From NCBI GenBank assembly GCA_050289385.1, contig JBNKFQ010000284.1, forward strand, positions 1-14,766: 14,766 nucleotides of DNA. Reading direction: 5' to 3'. The notes under the pieces were generated by a model that was not told where the DNA came from, did no database searches, and saw only the letters and a program-made list of their open reading frames with translations. This DNA is from JBNKFQ01 sp050289385 (GTDB taxonomy: Bacteria > Pseudomonadota > Gammaproteobacteria > Pseudomonadales > Porticoccaceae). Positions 12,371 to 14,766 of this stretch are shown here, in pieces. Positions within the stretch are counted from its first letter, which is position 1; each line of letters opens with the position of its first letter. The position numbers and the translations under genes were made by a program.

Positions 12371-14766
12371 ATGGACGAAGAGCACAAACCGGTACGCCCT
12401 GCGCGGGGCTTCGGTACCCCGGAAACGCGCGGGCCAATTCTGATCGGCGCGGTGGTGCTGCTGGCCCTGACCGCCATCGGCTTCCTGATTTATTACCTGA
12501 TGGCGCCACGCGAACAGGTGGACGTTGACACCGGTCGCGTCGACGCCGGTGAAGTGCGCGTCGACCCAGGCGCCAAGACGTCCGAAGCCTATAAAGAAGC
12601 GATTCGCGCCCGCAATCGCGATCATTATCAGGCGGCCGCCGCCAGCGAGGGCGGCGTGTCTCTGCCGTTTACCTTTGACGAAGCGCCGCATGGGGGTGAA
12701 GACGGCAGGGACATTAGCAACTGCGACTGCACCCTGGACGACGAGCAGTTGCTGGCGGCAATACGGAGACTGGGGCTGGGTGGCGACAAGCCCGCCGCAG
12801 CCGACCATATGCGCGTCGCCCAATCGGACATCTACATCGCCACCGACGGCCGGTTGATGGGCGAGGACGGCGAAGCACTGCAATTTCGCGGCGCGTCGCT
12901 GTACATGGAAACCGGCGGCGGCCTGTTGGACGCGGAGGGCCGGGTGTTGCTGTCGCGTGACAACGAGCCCCTGTACCTGGGAAAGAACGGCGAACTGATG
13001 GATCGCCAGGCGCGGCAGATACCGTTGATGGGCGACCTGTTGACCGCCGCCGGCGCGGTGCTGATCCGCGACGGCCGTCTCGCCACCCGCCCCGGCAACA
13101 TGCAGCGGGTGGGAAAGTCGGATGTCTATCTGACGCGCGCCGGACAACTGGTGACGCTGGATGGGCGGCCGATCCGACACTCTGGAGCATTTGCCTTTCA
13201 GAATGACGAAAGCAAACTGATCAACCGCAACGGCCTCGACATCGGTTGGGCGCAGCAGGCGGTGTATCAAAACCGCAGCGGCCAGCTGGTCAATGTCTCC
13301 GGCGCCAAGTTTCGGCAACCGGGGATCCTGTTTTCCTACGAGGGCATTCTGATCGACAACGACGGGCTGTTGACGCGGCCGCTGGTCAACATCGAACGCC
13401 TGGGGAAAAGCGATCTGTATCGCACCAAAACCGGCAACCTGGTGGACGGCTACGGTTTGCCGGTGACCCACTATGGGGACAAGGTGCGCATTGGCGCGGG
13501 CGGCAAGTTGTTGAATCGTTCCGGACAGGCGGTGCACAACCGCCGGGGCGCCTCGATCTACCTCCAGGATGACGGCACCCTGCGGGTCGAGGTCGGCCAG
13601 GGAGCGGTGCAGTCCGGTGCCCTGAAAACGTCCGAGAGTGTCGCGCTGGATGCCGAGGCTGTCATGATCACCCGCCGTGGACGGCTGCATCGGCGCGGGC
13701 AGTCGGCTATCCACCTCACCGCGGACGGTTTGCTGGCGGACCGCGACGGCAAGCCCCTGATGTTTGATCACAAGGACACATTTATCGATTTTGGCGCCGT
13801 GCGTTCGGATGGCAGCCAGGGATTGAAAACCTATGACGGCATGGTGGTGACCGACGCCAACGGGCAGCGCGTGTTTCTGACCCCGGACGGCAGCCTCGTC
13901 AACGCCGCCGGCGAAGCCATCGACGACGTCGGCGTGCTGGCGACAGCAGCCGGTGTATTGCTGACCTCGACCGGGCAGGCTGTGGTTCAGAATGAGCGCC
14001 GGCAGCGGGTGGTGACCAAGGATGGCCGACCGGTAACCTATGAGGGCAGAGAGGTGTTTCAGGGAGAGGACGGGCGACTCTACGACGAGGAGGGCAATCC
14101 CATTCGTGCCGCCGATGGCCGCGCGCTGTATATGGATGAACACGGCAATGTGGTGGACGAAGACGGGCGCCTGGTGGACGACGCACCGCTGATGGCCGGT
14201 GAGCGGGTCGTCAAGAACGGCGAATTGACCACACGCCAGCAACTCTCCACGGCCAGTGGCGAGGCGGTTAGGTACCAGGGCCGCGAGGTGTTTGTCGACG
14301 CCCAGGGGCGCCTGGTGGATAGACACGGAAATGCGGTGCGGACCGGTGACGGCCGCGAGGTGTTCGTCGACAAAGACGGTAACCTGGTGGACGAAGACGG
14401 CCGGCAGGTGACCGAGGATTTGCTGCGTACGGCGTCCGGGGAGGTGGTTGACAGCGGTCTGGTGGCGGGCCGTGAGCAGGTGATTACCCGCGACGGCAAG
14501 GCGGTGCGTTATCGCGGCCGGGAGGTGTTTAAAGCCGCCGACGGCGCACTCCACGACGAACAGGGCAATGCCATTCGCACCCGTGACGGCAAACGGGTGT
14601 TTGTGGACGATGACGGCAACCTGGTGGACGAGGACGGTCGACCGGTAGAGGAGGCGTTGTTGACCGTGGCTGGTGAACGGTTTGTCAAAGGCGGTGAACT
14701 GACCAGTGTGCCGGCCAACGATCTCAAACGGATTGGCGACTCCGACCTGTTCGTATCCCGCGACGG
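12371..14766 (+). CDS. dotG: DotG/IcmE-like core protein, 5' part (runs off the window)
   Basis: DotG (IcmE; TraO) spans both membranes in the type IVB core complex; its C-terminal end is a VirB10/TrbI-like domain. From ATG 12371, 798 codons are open to the edge. Residues 1-21 are cytoplasmic and 22-44 form a membrane segment (GPILIGAVVLLALTAIGFLI). Then comes TSEAYKEAIRARNRDHYQAA and a CDC pair followed by TLDDEQLLAAIRRLG, as in IcmE proteins. From about residue 155 the protein is made of degenerate repeats rich in Asp, Gly and short beta motifs (D-G-x-L-x-D-x-x-G-x), with tandem units of about 78 residues at the end of the window. The VirB10-like domain would lie beyond the edge and is not seen, so the assignment rests on gene order, topology and the N-terminal match. 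Confidence 0.82.
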   Translation, partial: MDEEHKPVRPARGFGTPETRGPILIGAVVLLALTAIGFLIYYLMAPREQVDVDTGRVDAGEVRVDPGAKTSEAYKEAIRARNRDHYQAAAASEGGVSLPFTFDEAPHGGEDGRDISNCDCTLDDEQLLAAIRRLGLGGDKPAAADHMRVAQSDIYIATDGRLMGEDGEALQFRGASLYMETGGGLLDAEGRVLLSRDNEPLYLGKNGELMDRQARQIPLMGDLLTAAGAVLIRDGRLATRPGNMQRVGKSDVYLTRAGQLVTLDGRPIRHSGAFAFQNDESKLINRNGLDIGWAQQAVYQNRSGQLVNVSGAKFRQPGILFSYEGILIDNDGLLTRPLVNIERLGKSDLYRTKTGNLVDGYGLPVTHYGDKVRIGAGGKLLNRSGQAVHNRRGASIYLQDDGTLRVEVGQGAVQSGALKTSESVALDAEAVMITRRGRLHRRGQSAIHLTADGLLADRDGKPLMFDHKDTFIDFGAVRSDGSQGLKTYDGMVVTDANGQRVFLTPDGSLVNAAGEAIDDVGVLATAAGVLLTSTGQAVVQNERRQRVVTKDGRPVTYEGREVFQGEDGRLYDEEGNPIRAADGRALYMDEHGNVVDEDGRLVDDAPLMAGERVVKNGELTTRQQLSTASGEAVRYQGREVFVDAQGRLVDRHGNAVRTGDGREVFVDKDGNLVDEDGRQVTEDLLRTASGEVVDSGLVAGREQVITRDGKAVRYRGREVFKAADGALHDEQGNAIRTRDGKRVFVDDDGNLVDEDGRPVEEALLTVAGERFVKGGELTSVPANDLKRIGDSDLFVSRD
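14045..14766 (+). repeat. Tandem repeats of about 78 codons inside dotG
   Basis: Units starting with GREVF begin at 14045, 14279 and 14516, spaced 234 and 237 bases (78 and 79 codons). Each contains, in order, GREVF, D-G-x-L-x-D-x-x-G-N-x-(I/V)-R, D-G-(R/K)-x-(V/L)-(F/Y), D-x-x-G-N-(L/V)-V-D-E-D-G-R, then a leucine pair and a Gly-rich end. Shorter and more worn units of the same kind fill the protein upstream. The third unit continues past the window. Confidence 0.85.

Noticed and set aside
11145..12509. 454-codon open frame on the minus strand opposite dotH
   Set aside because: It covers dotH and parts of both neighbours, has His/Gly/Val-rich composition typical of the antisense of GC-rich genes, and no recognisable domain.
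12362..14554. 730-codon open frame on the minus strand opposite the DotG-like gene
   Set aside because: It is the mirror of a GC-rich, repeat-containing gene. The plus frame has the membrane segment, the operon spacing and the family match; the minus product is a low-complexity His/Val/Gln/Ala sequence with no start signal.
1..14766. Insertion sequence or tRNA-bounded island ends
   Set aside because: No transposase, terminal inverted repeats with target duplications, tRNA end or island-type integrase was recognised. The junctions look like deletions and integron recombination instead.

Overview
The window reads as an accessory, mosaic region of a proteobacterium, most likely a gammaproteobacterium. 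The reasons are the combination of type I-E and type I-C CRISPR repeats, an integron with CTAAC/GTTAG attC sites, a LexA box of the CTGT-N8-ACAG kind, and a Dot/Icm-like (type IVB/MPF-I) secretion or conjugation operon. The species cannot be named from the sequence. Base composition changes sharply: the integron cassettes (about 5.8-7.7 kb) are AT-rich with AT-ending codons, while the DsbG/Dot block (8.25 kb to the end) is GC-rich with GC-ending third positions.

Left block (1-5716). After the 3' end of an unrecognised gene there is a three-repeat orphan type I-E array (382-533). Only 44 bases later comes a five-repeat type I-C array (578-873). Reading right to left on the minus strand, the type I-C locus is a WYL regulator pseudogene, a broken BRO-N/antirepressor-like gene, a short cas3 fragment, intact cas5c-cas8c-cas7c coupled by ATGA overlaps, a cas1 pseudogene with a nonsense codon and a large in-frame internal deletion, and then the array. 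No cas4 or cas2 is seen. The three Cascade genes are the only intact cas genes; the helicase-nuclease and the adaptation genes are dead or gone. As encoded here the locus could at most bind targets, not cut them.

Middle block (5716-8104). This is a small, dead integron. Three AT-rich cassettes (a membrane protein, a MAPEG-family protein, and a protein with one membrane segment and TPR-like helices), each followed by an attC site, run on the minus strand. They lie downstream of an attI-like region with a candidate Pc promoter. The integrase gene diverges on the plus strand. Its candidate promoter carries a LexA box, but the gene has lost its N-terminal part and has a stop codon. A 31-codon reading frame with a good ribosome binding site lies in the attI region and takes its stop codon from a GTTAG core site, which recalls ORF-11 of class 1 integrons. 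The last attC site touches the truncated WYL gene, so the cas locus lies directly downstream of the cassette array in the same orientation.

Right block (8253-14766). A DsbC/DsbG-like periplasmic lipoprotein gene points left. A tightly packed operon points right: an unrecognised gene, two DotI/IcmL-like genes, dotH/icmK, and the first 798 codons of a dotG/icmE-like gene that runs off the window. This order matches the icmM-L-K-E order of Legionella and the traM-N-O order of IncI plasmids. The DotG-like protein carries tandem repeats of about 78 residues. No insertion sequence, tRNA or rRNA gene was recognised.
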